DNA of 14,725 nt from Methylococcaceae bacterium NSM2-1 (GTDB lineage Bacteria > Pseudomonadota > Gammaproteobacteria > Methylococcales > Methylomonadaceae), in the NCBI GenBank assembly GCA_002256705.1, contig NQJI01000027.1:1-14725 (forward strand), given 5' to 3'. How positions within the stretch are numbered: position 1 is the first letter of the stretch; the number at the start of each line of letters is the position of its first letter. This document shows positions 1 through 7,773 of the stretch, piece after piece. A program made the position numbers and the translations under genes. Below the pieces are notes generated by a model. That model did not search any database. It was not told the DNA's origin and saw only the letters and a list, made by a program, of their open reading frames with translations.

Positions 1-826
1 GTACTGAAATAGCGTAAAAGCGAATAATCAAATCCTGGGCGTGGCCAATCGGAATAACGGAGTGCGTTTTTTCCATTTCTGTTTTGATTGCAGTGGGTGC
101 GGCAAAAATACCGACTCCTGCTTGACCAAATTCCTTCATTAATGCGCTATCATCAAACTCACCAACAATGCATGGATGAATATGCAATTTATCAAACCAT
201 TGCTGCAGTTGAACCCTTATACCCGTTGCGTTGCCCGGCAATAAGAATGGAGCATTATTCAGGCATCCCGGGAAGTCTTTTTTTAAAGTATCAGTTAGTT
301 GCGGGGTAGCAAAAAAAGTAAGATCAGACTCTCCCAGTGGGTGACTGAAACCGTGGATATTATTGTCTGGCGGTATAGCGCTATCAGATATGACCAGATC
401 AAGTTTATGCAGTATGAGATCGCCCAGCAGGGAATCAAGATTATTTTCCTTGCAACAAATACGAACTGACTCCGGCAAATGTAAGGCGGGCTCCAGGAGT
501 CGATAAGCAATGGATTTAGGTACAACATCAGCAATACCGACCTTAAAAGTTAATACTGTTTTTTCGGGTTGATTGTGAATGGCATTTTGCAGTTCACTGC
601 CCAAGGAAAAAATTTCATCGGCGTATGTTAAAACCATGCGCCCTGCATCAGTGAGTTCAAGATGACGGCCTACGCGATTAAATAATGAAACGCCCAGAGA
701 TTCCTCCAATGAACTCAGTTGCCCGCTGATAGTTTGAGGAGTAAGGTTTAATTGTTTGCTGGCTTTGACTATACTTTTTTCATTAGCAACCATCCAAAAG
801 TAGTGCAGGTGTTTGTAATTAATCAT
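1..826 (-). CDS. nhaR: LysR-family transcriptional regulator, NhaR-like (3' end cut by window)
   Basis: I translated the reverse strand from the ATG at 826 (MINYKHLHYFWMVANEKSIV...). It stays open for 275 codons to the window edge, so the C-terminus is missing; E. coli NhaR is about 300 residues. The N-terminal winged helix-turn-helix carries the LysR pattern: KASKQLNLTPQTISGQLSSLEE near residues 23-44, then LGVSLFNRVGRHLELTDAGR. The opening residues and LTPQTISGQ are typical of NhaR, the activator of Na+/H+ antiporter and stress genes in E. coli. The rest is the substrate-binding-like effector domain. The gene is divergent from the HPF-like gene and shares a 232-bp promoter region with it. 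Family assignment is firm; the NhaR subgroup is likely. The regulated genes are not visible here, and no nhaA is in the window. Confidence 0.85.
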   Translation of the reverse strand, partial: MINYKHLHYFWMVANEKSIVKASKQLNLTPQTISGQLSSLEESLGVSLFNRVGRHLELTDAGRMVLTYADEIFSLGSELQNAIHNQPEKTVLTFKVGIADVVPKSIAYRLLEPALHLPESVRICCKENNLDSLLGDLILHKLDLVISDSAIPPDNNIHGFSHPLGESDLTFFATPQLTDTLKKDFPGCLNNAPFLLPGNATGIRVQLQQWFDKLHIHPCIVGEFDDSALMKEFGQAGVGIFAAPTAIKTEMEKTHSVIPIGHAQDLIIRFYAISV

Positions 827-905
827 AGTTAAACAAATCCAGTGATATTTGTTGAATAGAATTCACCCATTTGGAAAAAACATAGGTGAATATAGTTTCA
901 TTTAT

Positions 906-973
906 ATTCGAATTATTCGATGTGTTTGCTAATACGTGCTGTTTTTGGAATATTTAATCGATTAATTCGATGT
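906..973. promoter_or_regulatory. Pair of LysR-type T-N11-A operator candidates, 50 bp apart
   Basis: Two 18-bp direct repeats start at 906 and 956 and match at 15 of 18 positions. Each contains a 13-bp palindrome of the T-N11-A type: TCGAATTATTCGA at 908-920 (perfect around a 3-base centre) and TCGATTAATTCGA at 958-970 (one mismatch). A further TTCGA half-site lies at 988-992. The sites lie between nhaR and the HPF-like gene, where a LysR regulator normally binds to control itself and its divergent neighbour. That NhaR binds them is inference. Confidence 0.5.
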
Positions 974-1058
974 AATAATAAAGAATATTCGACTTTTTAT
1001 TTATAAAAATTCCCTGTAGTTTTAAAGCTCATTTGGAAATAACCAGTAGGTGTAGATC

Positions 1059-1409
1059 ATGATAATTGATATTCAAGCCCGTAACGTTTCCCTGACTGAA
1101 ACATTGCGTAGTTATGTAGTTAAACGCATTAACAGCTCTTTAACTGGCAATAACGATTATATCCAGCGTATTGTGGTACGACTTTCGGATATTAATGGCC
1201 CCAAAGGCGGCGTTGATAAGCGCTGTCATATTCAGGTGGTAATTCCCCATCAACCTGATGTGGTCATTGACGATGTCGAGAGCAGCCTTTACGCCGCCGT
1301 TGATCTTGCAGCCAACCGCGCGGGTCGCACGGTAAGCCGGCACGTCGCCAAATATCGAAAACATGACCGCTCAATGCCGTCATTTGATTCAATAATATCA
1401 TCTGTTTAA
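1059..1409 (+). CDS. HPF/RaiA-family ribosome-associated (hibernation) protein
   Basis: This 116-residue protein has the fold pattern of the sigma-54-modulation/S30EA family. It starts MIIDIQARNVSLTETLRSYV (strand plus amphipathic helix), has two further strands (IQRIVVRLSDING, KRCHIQVVIPH), and ends with the long helix SSLYAAVDLAANRAGRTVSRHVAKYR. Family members bind the decoding region of the 30S subunit and block translation or promote dimerisation of resting ribosomes. There is no C-terminal dimerisation domain, so it is the short type. The ATG at 1059 follows a purine-rich AGTAGGTG at 1046-1053. It is not next to rpoN or pts genes, unlike classical hpf. Function is by family only. Confidence 0.85.
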   Translation: MIIDIQARNVSLTETLRSYVVKRINSSLTGNNDYIQRIVVRLSDINGPKGGVDKRCHIQVVIPHQPDVVIDDVESSLYAAVDLAANRAGRTVSRHVAKYRKHDRSMPSFDSIISSV

Positions 1410-1838
1410 TATACTGAAATCCTAATGAGACACCGTTTGTACAAAATGCCTGGAGTGATTGAACAGTAACTTTCCGTTCATGGCTGCATATACATATTTA
1501 AGATAGTAAATTAACAAATCTTAATTTTTGTTACACAGAAGCGGCACAAGTGCCCGATATTCACCGGGTTTCCTTATAATTTTCTAGTAAATGGGTTGAA
1601 GTAACGTTAATGATGAAGGGTTATCAAGTGAATTCCCTGGATAATAAAGGATTTTACTTGAGCCCTTCGGGAGTAGGGAGTTAGTGTGCTTCCAGTAGTC
1701 TATCGAAAAATTGTGATGGGATTGGTTCGCCCTGACTAGCAGTATTGTTATCATGTCAGCTTTGGTGTTCAGATTACTGTACTCAATGCTCTCAATTGTT
1801 CAGGTTTCGTATCAGTGGATCTCGTTTATTCTTGAAGA

Positions 1839-1870
1839 ATTTATCGGACATATTTTTCACCCCGATAAAT
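1839..1870. repeat. Perfect 9-bp inverted repeat
   Basis: ATTTATCGG at 1839-1847 and CCGATAAAT at 1862-1870 are perfect complements around a 14-base loop. No T-run follows on either side, so this is not a terminator. It could be an operator or part of a structured RNA. Function is unknown. Confidence 0.35.
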
Positions 1871-2175
1871 GCCAGTGCCATCTCATCTTTTTTCTATTTA
1901 TGGTTGTCCATTGCTGCGCATGGATATTATCGTCCATGCCGCAAGTTGCCTGGCATCTCACCAGTTCATGAAGTAACAGTTAAATGCCTGGTTATGACAC
2001 AAAACATAAATATTCCTATATTCGCAATATTTGTCTTCAGCCCAGAGAATAAAACTGACCACGCTTTACACTGCGACCATTGTTAGGCTGTTATTTCTGG
2101 ACATGAGCGGATGGATGGTGATGTTTGATCTAAATACCTGCTTGCGCTTAAAGGATGTGCTGCCGACTATAGCTG

Positions 2176-2205
2176 TCAAGATGACAGATTATCTTGATTT
2201 TTCTT
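2176..2205 (+). terminator. Weak Rho-independent terminator-like hairpin
   Basis: TCAAGAT (2176-2182) pairs with ATCTTGA (2191-2197) across an 8-base loop and is followed directly by TTTTTCTT. The layout is that of an intrinsic terminator on the + strand. The stem is A/T-rich and probably weak. It would end any transcript crossing the gap before pycA. Confidence 0.3.
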
Positions 2206-2356
2206 CAAAACTGGCGATGTCTGATGTAGTAGAATGTTTATACAAGGTAAAATAAAATCACCTTTAGCTTAAGAACAGGATAACGCTTGGGGATATTTGC
2301 CGTTTGAGCTTGTGAGCTTGTGGTTTTGTTGTGTTTTTGGGAGTACCAGGAATTTT

Positions 2357-3775
2357 ATGTTGCGCAAGATTCTAATCGCCAATCGTGGTGAAATCGCCGT
2401 CCGCATTATTCGTGCCTGTGCTGAAATGGGCATACGTTCAGTGGCTATTTATTCGGAAGCTGACCGTTTTTCCCTGCATGTCAAAAAAGCCGATGAATCC
2501 TACTGCATTGGCAGTGAACCTCTGGCGGGTTATCTTAATGTCTATGGTCTGGTAAATCTGGCGGCAACGACGGGGTGTGATGCCATTCATCCGGGATATG
2601 GATTTCTTGCCGAGAATGCCCAATTCGCAAGGGCTTGCAAGGAACGCGGCATTGTTTTTATCGGTCCGGATGCGGATGTCATTCAACGTATGGGCGATAA
2701 AACCGAAGCCAGAAAAGCGATGATAGCGGCGGGCATTCCCGTCACGCCAGGTTCCGAGGGCAATCTTGACAGTGTTGAAGAAGCGCTGGCCATTGCTGAA
2801 AAAATTGGCTATCCGGTTATGCTCAAAGCCACATCCGGCGGCGGTGGCAGAGGTATCAGGCGGTGTGAGTGTGCCGATGAACTACAAAGGAATTATCAGC
2901 GAGTTATTTCCGAAGCCACCAAAGCCTTTGGCAGCGCTGATGTGTTTCTGGAAAAGTGCATTGTCAATCCACGGCATATTGAAGTACAGATTCTGGCAGA
3001 TCATCATGGCAATACCATTCATCTTTACGAGCGTGACTGTTCTATACAGCGCCGCAATCAAAAACTGATTGAAATTGCGCCGTCTCCCCAGCTTGAAGAA
3101 GCGCAACGTCAATATCTGGGCGGGCTTGCTGTGCTTGCCTCCAGGGCGGTCGGTTATACCAATGCGGGTACGGTGGAGTTTTTGCTTGATGAAAACGGCC
3201 GGTTCTACTTTATGGAAATGAATACGCGTGTGCAAGTGGAGCACACGATTACGGAAACCATTACCGGTGTGGATATTATCGAGGAACAAATCCGGGTCGC
3301 TGCTAACTTGCCCTTACGATTTAAACAGGAAGAGATAGGCCGGCGCGGTTATGCGATACAGTTTCGGATTAATGCGGAAGATCCGCAAAACAGTTTTCTG
3401 CCCAGTTTCGGTAAAATTTCCCGTTACTACGCGCCGGGTGGTCCGGGTGTTCGCACCGACACGGCTATTTACACGGGTTATGACATTCCCCCGTTTTATG
3501 ATTCCATGGTAGCCAAGGTGATTGTCAGCGCACACACCTGGAGTGATGTGATTAAGCGTGGCGAGCGCGCCTTGCGTGATATGGGACTATTCGGGATTAA
3601 AACGACCATTCCTTATTATCTGGAAATCCTGGGGCATCCCGAGTTTTGTGCCGGCGTGTTCAATACCGGATTTGTCGAAAAATATCCCGAACTCGTCAAT
3701 TATTCAAATAAACCACGGCCTGAAGTATTGGCCAGTGTTATCGCCGCTGTTATCGCGGCTCATACCGGTTTGTGA
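2357..3775 (+). CDS. pycA: Pyruvate carboxylase subunit A (biotin carboxylase)
   Basis: The product is 472 residues, the full length of a biotin carboxylase subunit. It uses ATP and bicarbonate to carboxylate biotin on its partner. It begins MLRKILIANRGEIAVR, the family's N-terminal motif. Visible ATP-grasp residues are K115 and K157, the glycine-rich loop GGGGRG (161-166), H207, ERDCSIQRRNQK (225-236), and the metal/catalytic segment EMNTRVQVEH (287-296, with E287, N289, R291 and E295). I chose the ATG at 2357 because homology starts there and AGG at 2348-2350 sits 6 bases upstream; a TTG 60 bases earlier is open but has no such support. The gene abuts pycB. The same fold serves acetyl-CoA carboxylase (accC), but the carboxyltransferase partner next door indicates pyruvate carboxylase. 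Confidence 0.9.
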   Translation: MLRKILIANRGEIAVRIIRACAEMGIRSVAIYSEADRFSLHVKKADESYCIGSEPLAGYLNVYGLVNLAATTGCDAIHPGYGFLAENAQFARACKERGIVFIGPDADVIQRMGDKTEARKAMIAAGIPVTPGSEGNLDSVEEALAIAEKIGYPVMLKATSGGGGRGIRRCECADELQRNYQRVISEATKAFGSADVFLEKCIVNPRHIEVQILADHHGNTIHLYERDCSIQRRNQKLIEIAPSPQLEEAQRQYLGGLAVLASRAVGYTNAGTVEFLLDENGRFYFMEMNTRVQVEHTITETITGVDIIEEQIRVAANLPLRFKQEEIGRRGYAIQFRINAEDPQNSFLPSFGKISRYYAPGGPGVRTDTAIYTGYDIPPFYDSMVAKVIVSAHTWSDVIKRGERALRDMGLFGIKTTIPYYLEILGHPEFCAGVFNTGFVEKYPELVNYSNKPRPEVLASVIAAVIAAHTGL

Positions 3776-3789
3776 CACAGGAAAAACCA

Positions 3790-5631
3790 ATGCAAAAAGT
3801 TTATATTACCGACGTTATATTGCGTGATGCGCATCAATCGCTGATTGCAACCCGGCTGCGTACCGAGGATATGTTGCCGGCCTGTGCAATGCTTGATGAC
3901 ATCGGTTATTGGTCCCTGGAATGCTGGGGCGGCGCAACGTTCGATGCCTGTCTGCGGTTTCTGAAAGAAGATCCGTGGGAGCGCTTGAGCAAATTAAAAG
4001 CCGCATTGCCTAATACGCGTTTACAAATGCTGGTACGGGGGCAAAATCTGCTGGGTTACCGTCATTACTCCGATGATGTGGTGCGGGCGTTCATCCTGAA
4101 AGCGGCGGATAAAGGGATGGATGTGTTCCGTATTTTTGATGCCCTAAACGACATACGCAACTTAAAAACCGCTATTCAGGCTACCAAGGAAGCTGGCAAA
4201 CATGCCCAAGGCGCTATTTGTTACACCACCAGTCCGGTGCATAACATAACGAGTTTTGTTACTCTCGGTAAAGGACTGGCAGCTCTGGGTTGCGACTCGA
4301 TTGCAATCAAGGACATGGCGGGGTTGCTGACACCCTACATGACCAGTGCATTGGTTAAAGCGCTTAAAGATGAGATTGACTTACCGCTGCATTTACATTG
4401 CCATGCGACATCCGGTTTAGCTGAAATGTGTCAGCTGAAAGCCATAGAAGCGGGTTGCCAGCATATTGATACCGCTTTGTCCTCCTGGTCAGGCGGCACC
4501 AGCCATCCACCTACCGAAAGTCTGGTTATAGCATTGCATGACACAAGCTATGACACCGGTTTGGATCTGGATAAACTGCAGGCAGTAAACAGTTACTTTG
4601 CCGAGGTCAGGAAAAAATATCGCCGCTTTGAAAGTGACTTTGAAAGTGAATTTACCGGTATTGACACTCAGGTGCATGTTTTCCAGGTGCCAGGCGGCAT
4701 GATCTCCAATTTGGCCAATCAACTGCGTGAAAGAAATGCGCTGGATCGTATTGGTGAAGTCTATAAGGAAATCCCCGAAGTCCGCAAGGATCTGGGTTAT
4801 CCGCCACTGGTCACGCCCACTTCGCAGATTGTCGGTACCCAGGCTGTGCTGAACGTATTGACCGGCAAGCGCTATGAAACCATTAGCAATGAAGTCAAAC
4901 GCTACCTGCAAGGCGGCTATGGTAAAGCCCCTGCACCCGTCGATAGCGACCTGCAAAAGCGAGCCATAGGCAAGGAGGAATTGATTGACTGCCGGCCTGC
5001 TGATCTGCTTAAACCCGAGTTTGAAACGTTGCGTCATGAAATAGGGTTCCTGGCAAAAAACGATGAAGATGTACTCAGTTACGCTTTATTTCCTGAAGTT
5101 GGCAAGCAGTTTCTGGAGCAACGTTCGACAGGCAATCTGGTACCCGAACCGCTGGAATTGGAATCAAGAAGAGACGACGGCGTAAAAAAAGCGCCAACAG
5201 AATTTAATGTAGCGCTGCATGGCGAATCCTATCATGTCAAAGTGACCGGCGCCGGGCCAAAAAATCAGATGTTGCGGCATTTTTATTTCACCGTGGATGG
5301 CGTTCCTGAAGATATTGTTGTGGAAACACTGGACGAGATTGTTCTGGATGGCGGCGTTCAGGGTGCGGTTAAAAGCACCATTGCCAGCAAGCGCCCGCGC
5401 CCTTCGTCGCCAGGCGATGTTGTAGCCAGCATGCCTTGTAATATTCTTGATGTGATGGTCAAGGAAGGTCAGCAGGTGTTGGCGGGGCAGGGCGTACTGG
5501 TGACGGAAGCCATGAAAATGGAAACAGAAATTACCGCGCCGATAGCCGGTATTGTCAAAGCACTTTACGTCGTCAAAGGCGATGCGGTGAATCCCGATGA
5601 AGTATTGATAGAAATTGTTATCGTCAACTGA
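3790..5631 (+). CDS. pycB: Pyruvate carboxylase subunit B (carboxyltransferase plus biotin carrier)
   Basis: The product is 613 residues and transfers CO2 from biotin to pyruvate to give oxaloacetate. The N-terminal TIM-barrel carboxyltransferase has the metal ligands expected for the OadA/PycB family: D13 in LRDAHQSL, K174 in AIKDMAG (the lysine carboxylated in homologues), and H203/H205 in HCHATSG. A linker and conserved PYC/OADA region follow. The last 75 or so residues form a biotinyl domain with EAMKMETE, K576 being the attachment lysine. The ATG at 3790 has CAGGAA at 3778-3783. A GTG at 3772 overlapping the pycA stop is in frame but less likely. Sodium-pump oxaloacetate decarboxylase alpha subunits look very similar. 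No oadB or oadG is nearby and a biotin carboxylase precedes it, so the ATP-dependent pyruvate carboxylase reading is preferred. Confidence 0.9.
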   Translation: MQKVYITDVILRDAHQSLIATRLRTEDMLPACAMLDDIGYWSLECWGGATFDACLRFLKEDPWERLSKLKAALPNTRLQMLVRGQNLLGYRHYSDDVVRAFILKAADKGMDVFRIFDALNDIRNLKTAIQATKEAGKHAQGAICYTTSPVHNITSFVTLGKGLAALGCDSIAIKDMAGLLTPYMTSALVKALKDEIDLPLHLHCHATSGLAEMCQLKAIEAGCQHIDTALSSWSGGTSHPPTESLVIALHDTSYDTGLDLDKLQAVNSYFAEVRKKYRRFESDFESEFTGIDTQVHVFQVPGGMISNLANQLRERNALDRIGEVYKEIPEVRKDLGYPPLVTPTSQIVGTQAVLNVLTGKRYETISNEVKRYLQGGYGKAPAPVDSDLQKRAIGKEELIDCRPADLLKPEFETLRHEIGFLAKNDEDVLSYALFPEVGKQFLEQRSTGNLVPEPLELESRRDDGVKKAPTEFNVALHGESYHVKVTGAGPKNQMLRHFYFTVDGVPEDIVVETLDEIVLDGGVQGAVKSTIASKRPRPSSPGDVVASMPCNILDVMVKEGQQVLAGQGVLVTEAMKMETEITAPIAGIVKALYVVKGDAVNPDEVLIEIVIVN

Positions 5632-5644
5632 TGATATAAATGCT

Positions 5645-5661
5645 CCGGCATTCGAATCCGG
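5645..5661. repeat. Near-palindrome in the convergent pycB/modC gap
   Basis: CCGG-C-ATTCGAAT-CCGG is a palindrome with one extra C. It lies in the 121-bp gap where the rightward pyc operon meets the leftward mod operon. No T-run follows on either strand, so I do not call a terminator. It may help separate the two transcripts. No better terminator was seen in this gap. Confidence 0.3.
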
Positions 5662-5752
5662 CTCAGCCGACATTTGAAGTATATCTCTAACGATACTGAT
5701 ACTTACAAACTGATTGCGCGCATTTGCTTGCGTCAAGTCTCCAACGAGTCTA

Positions 5753-6832
5753 TTAATTCAATATCGATGTACCCTTGATCTGCACATAAACTGCCATGCC
5801 GGCTTGTAAACCCAGCAAAAATGCTGATTTTCGGGTGATGTGCGCCAGTAGCGCCTGATTGCCAACCTGCAACCGCACCACGCTTTGACCGCCGCGATCG
5901 TCGGCGAGGCCGGTGATGCTTGCCGGCAGCACATTGAGAATGCTGGTGGCGGCCGGCACCTCAAGGGCGATGCTGACATCGCGTGCGAATATCTGCACGC
6001 GTAGCGGTGTGCCGATTGCAGCATCGACCATGGGCAAGCTGAGTGTGCCGCCGGTAAAGGTAACTCGGGTGAGATGATAGTCGATTTCGTGTTCGGAGAC
6101 AGTTACCGGCCAAACCGTGGCGGCGTCCCTGTCTTGCGCCAGCGGTACGTCGAGACGGCTCAGCGTTTCCGATAGCGGTCCCGAGGCTAGTGACCGGCCG
6201 TCTGCTAGAATCACAAGATGATCGGCCAGTTGCGCGACTTCCTGCTGAGAGTGGGTGACGTACAGTACTGGAATACTCAGTTCCTGATGCAGACGACCGA
6301 GAAACGGCAGGATTTCCTGTTTGCGCTTGAAATCCAGTGCTGCCAACGGTTCGTCCATCAGCAGCACTTCGGGATTCAGTACCAGCGCTCGGGCGATGGC
6401 AACCCGCTGCCGTTCACCGCCGGACAAGCGATCCGGCATGCGTTTAAGTAAATGGCCGATGCCCAGCAATTCCAGTATGTGCTGAAGATCGGCAGTGTTC
6501 GATGGTTTGCCTATCCGCTTCAAGCCAAACTGCAAGTTATTCTCTACCGTCAAATGCGCAAACAGATTGGCTTCCTGAAACACATAACCTAATGATCGTT
6601 TATGCGTAGGCAGAAACACGCCACGTTCGCTATCCTGCCAACAACTGCCGTTGATTTCCAGAAAACCCTGCGGCGCGTGTTGTAGTCCGGCGATGCAGCG
6701 TAGCAGCGTGGTTTTGCCGGAACCGGAATGGCCAAACAGCATGGTAATGCCGGAACCCGGCAAACACAGATCAACCGCCAGTTGAAACGCGCCGTAATCG
6801 AGTTGAAAGCAGGCAGTGATAGGTTGAGTCAT
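5753..6832 (-). CDS. modC: Molybdate ABC transporter, ATP-binding protein ModC
   Basis: The 359-residue cytoplasmic ATPase powers molybdate import through ModB. All ABC motifs are intact: Walker A GHSGSGKTT (34-42), Q-loop Q86, signature LSGGERQR (136-143), Walker B VLLMDEP (156-162), D-loop ALD (165-167) and switch H194 in YVTHS. Residues from about 292 (TSILNVLPASITGLADD... to the end) form the C-terminal Mop/TOBE domain that binds oxyanion and senses substrate. The ATG overlaps the modB stop by 4 bases (6829-6832), a sign of coupled translation. It is the last gene of the porin-modA-modB-modC unit. Its intact motifs contrast with the degenerate paralogue at 10492-11639. Confidence 0.95.
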   Translation of the reverse strand: MTQPITACFQLDYGAFQLAVDLCLPGSGITMLFGHSGSGKTTLLRCIAGLQHAPQGFLEINGSCWQDSERGVFLPTHKRSLGYVFQEANLFAHLTVENNLQFGLKRIGKPSNTADLQHILELLGIGHLLKRMPDRLSGGERQRVAIARALVLNPEVLLMDEPLAALDFKRKQEILPFLGRLHQELSIPVLYVTHSQQEVAQLADHLVILADGRSLASGPLSETLSRLDVPLAQDRDAATVWPVTVSEHEIDYHLTRVTFTGGTLSLPMVDAAIGTPLRVQIFARDVSIALEVPAATSILNVLPASITGLADDRGGQSVVRLQVGNQALLAHITRKSAFLLGLQAGMAVYVQIKGTSILN

Positions 6833-7515
6833 TTCAATTGATGGGCAACAGGTTGGGTTTTCAGCACTGTGTAGAGCACCAGAAGTACGCTAAACGAAAA
6901 CACCAGCAACACGCCGGCCAGCCAGTGGGCTTCGCTGTATTCCAGGGCTTCGACATGATTGTAGATTTGCACCGACACGACGCGGGTTTTATCGGGAATG
7001 TTGCCGCCGACCATCAATACCACTCCGAATTCACCGACAGTATGGGTAAACCCTAAAATAGCGGCGGTCAAGAATCCGGGTTTCGCCAGTGGTACGACAA
7101 CGCTGAAAAACGTATCCAAGGGGCCGGCGCGCAAGGTTGCCGCCGCCTCCAAAGGCTGCTCGCCGATGGTGGTGAATGCTGCCTGCAAAGGTTGTACAAC
7201 AAACGGCATGGAATAAAGAACCGAGGCGATCACCAATCCGGCAAAGGTAAACGGCAATGTACCCAAACCCAGCCAGTTGGTAAATTCACCGATTGCCCCG
7301 GACGGGCCCATCAGTACCAGTAAATAGAAACCCAATACCGTCGGCGGCAGCACCAGCGGCAGCGCTACGATTGCATTGATCATGCCTTTCCAGGCGGAAT
7401 GAGTCCGGGCAAGCCACCAGGCTAGCGGGGTGCCGAGCAGTAACATCAACAAGGTGGCGATACTGGCCACTTTGAATGTTAGCAGCAAGGTGTCAAGATC
7501 GGCGGGAGTTAGCAT
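6829..7515 (-). CDS. modB: Molybdate ABC transporter, permease ModB
   Basis: This 228-residue inner-membrane protein matches the usual ModB length. It is strongly hydrophobic with about five membrane segments, beginning ADLDTLLLTFKVASIATLLML. The cytoplasmic EAA loop that contacts ModC is visible as EQPLEAAATLRAGPLDTFFS, followed by VVPLAKPG. A GAGA ribosome site lies just before the ATG at 7515. The gene overlaps modC by 4 bases. It is separated from modA by 258 bp containing a repeat element, which is unusual for this operon and may lower modBC expression relative to modA. Confidence 0.95.
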   Translation of the reverse strand: MLTPADLDTLLLTFKVASIATLLMLLLGTPLAWWLARTHSAWKGMINAIVALPLVLPPTVLGFYLLVLMGPSGAIGEFTNWLGLGTLPFTFAGLVIASVLYSMPFVVQPLQAAFTTIGEQPLEAAATLRAGPLDTFFSVVVPLAKPGFLTAAILGFTHTVGEFGVVLMVGGNIPDKTRVVSVQIYNHVEALEYSEAHWLAGVLLVFSFSVLLVLYTVLKTQPVAHQLK

Positions 7516-7562
7516 AATTGTCTCGTGTATTATTTGATGTTACCTTCTTCATTCAGAATAGA

Positions 7563-7753
7563 CCACGGAGACACGAAAAACACGAAGTTATTTAACATTT
7601 TAAGAGATCAATTTGGGACTATGGAATCAAATAATTATGCTAGTCTAATTTCCCCTCACCTAACCCTCTCCCTCTGGAGAGGGCTTTTTTTCTACACTTT
7701 AGATATTTAGATCTAAATTTATTTAAACCTTCGTGCTCTTCGTGTCTTCGTGG
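7563..7753. repeat. 191-bp MITE-like element with 25-bp terminal inverted repeats
   Basis: The ends 7563-7587 (begins CCACGGAGACACGAA) and 7729-7753 (ends GTGTCTTCGTGG) are inverted copies matching at 22 of 25 positions. The arms are built from repeated ACGAAG-like units, a pattern I know from dispersed intergenic repeats in environmental bacteria. There is no open reading frame for a transposase. Inside are a CCCTCTCC/GGAGAGGG hairpin (7664-7683) and a 14-bp palindrome ATTTAGATCTAAAT (7705-7718). The element fills most of the modA-modB gap. I see no clear target-site duplication. Confidence 0.6.
7664..7691 (+). terminator. Strong hairpin plus T-run (+ strand), inside the repeat
   Basis: CCCTCTCC (7664-7671) and GGAGAGGG (7676-7683) form a perfect 8-bp stem with a CTCT loop, followed by C and seven Ts. 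By form it is an intrinsic terminator for rightward transcription. The mod genes are read leftward, where it would be only a hairpin without a U-tract. It belongs to a dispersed CCCTCACC-CCCTCTCC repeat family, with a second, inverted copy at 11684-11722. Confidence 0.5.
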
Positions 7754-7773
7754 TAAATTTAATTTAATATCAG

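Larger units (their letters stand above)
1410..2356. other. Long gene-poor gap with several hairpins
   Basis: I find no convincing gene in these 947 bases. Short frames exist at 1745-2086 and 2031-2255 but lack ribosome sites and recognisable domains. The second ends in a protein-like stretch (LRLKDVLPTIAVKMTDYLDF) that could be a decayed gene end. Perfect inverted repeats occur at 1543-1554 (GGCA/TGCC), 1839-1870 (9 bp, loop 14), 1918-1939 (GCATGGA/TCCATGC), 2008-2032 (AAATATT/AATATTT) and 2176-2197. The 8-mer GAGCTTGT is repeated back to back at 2306-2321. The pycA promoter must lie here, but I cannot place it with confidence. Confidence 0.5.

Noticed and set aside
1745..2086. Possible small membrane proteins in the gap before pycA
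   Set aside because: Two overlapping frames compete, neither has a ribosome site, and the composition matches AT-rich non-coding DNA.
4489..5736. Two long minus-strand open frames (182 and 190 codons) inside pycB
   Set aside because: They are antisense to a well-supported gene, show no recognisable domain, and arise from the codon pattern of pycB.
7563..7753. CRISPR array suggested by repeated ACGAAG units
   Set aside because: The units are short and abutting inside inverted ends, with no regular repeat-spacer pattern and no cas genes.
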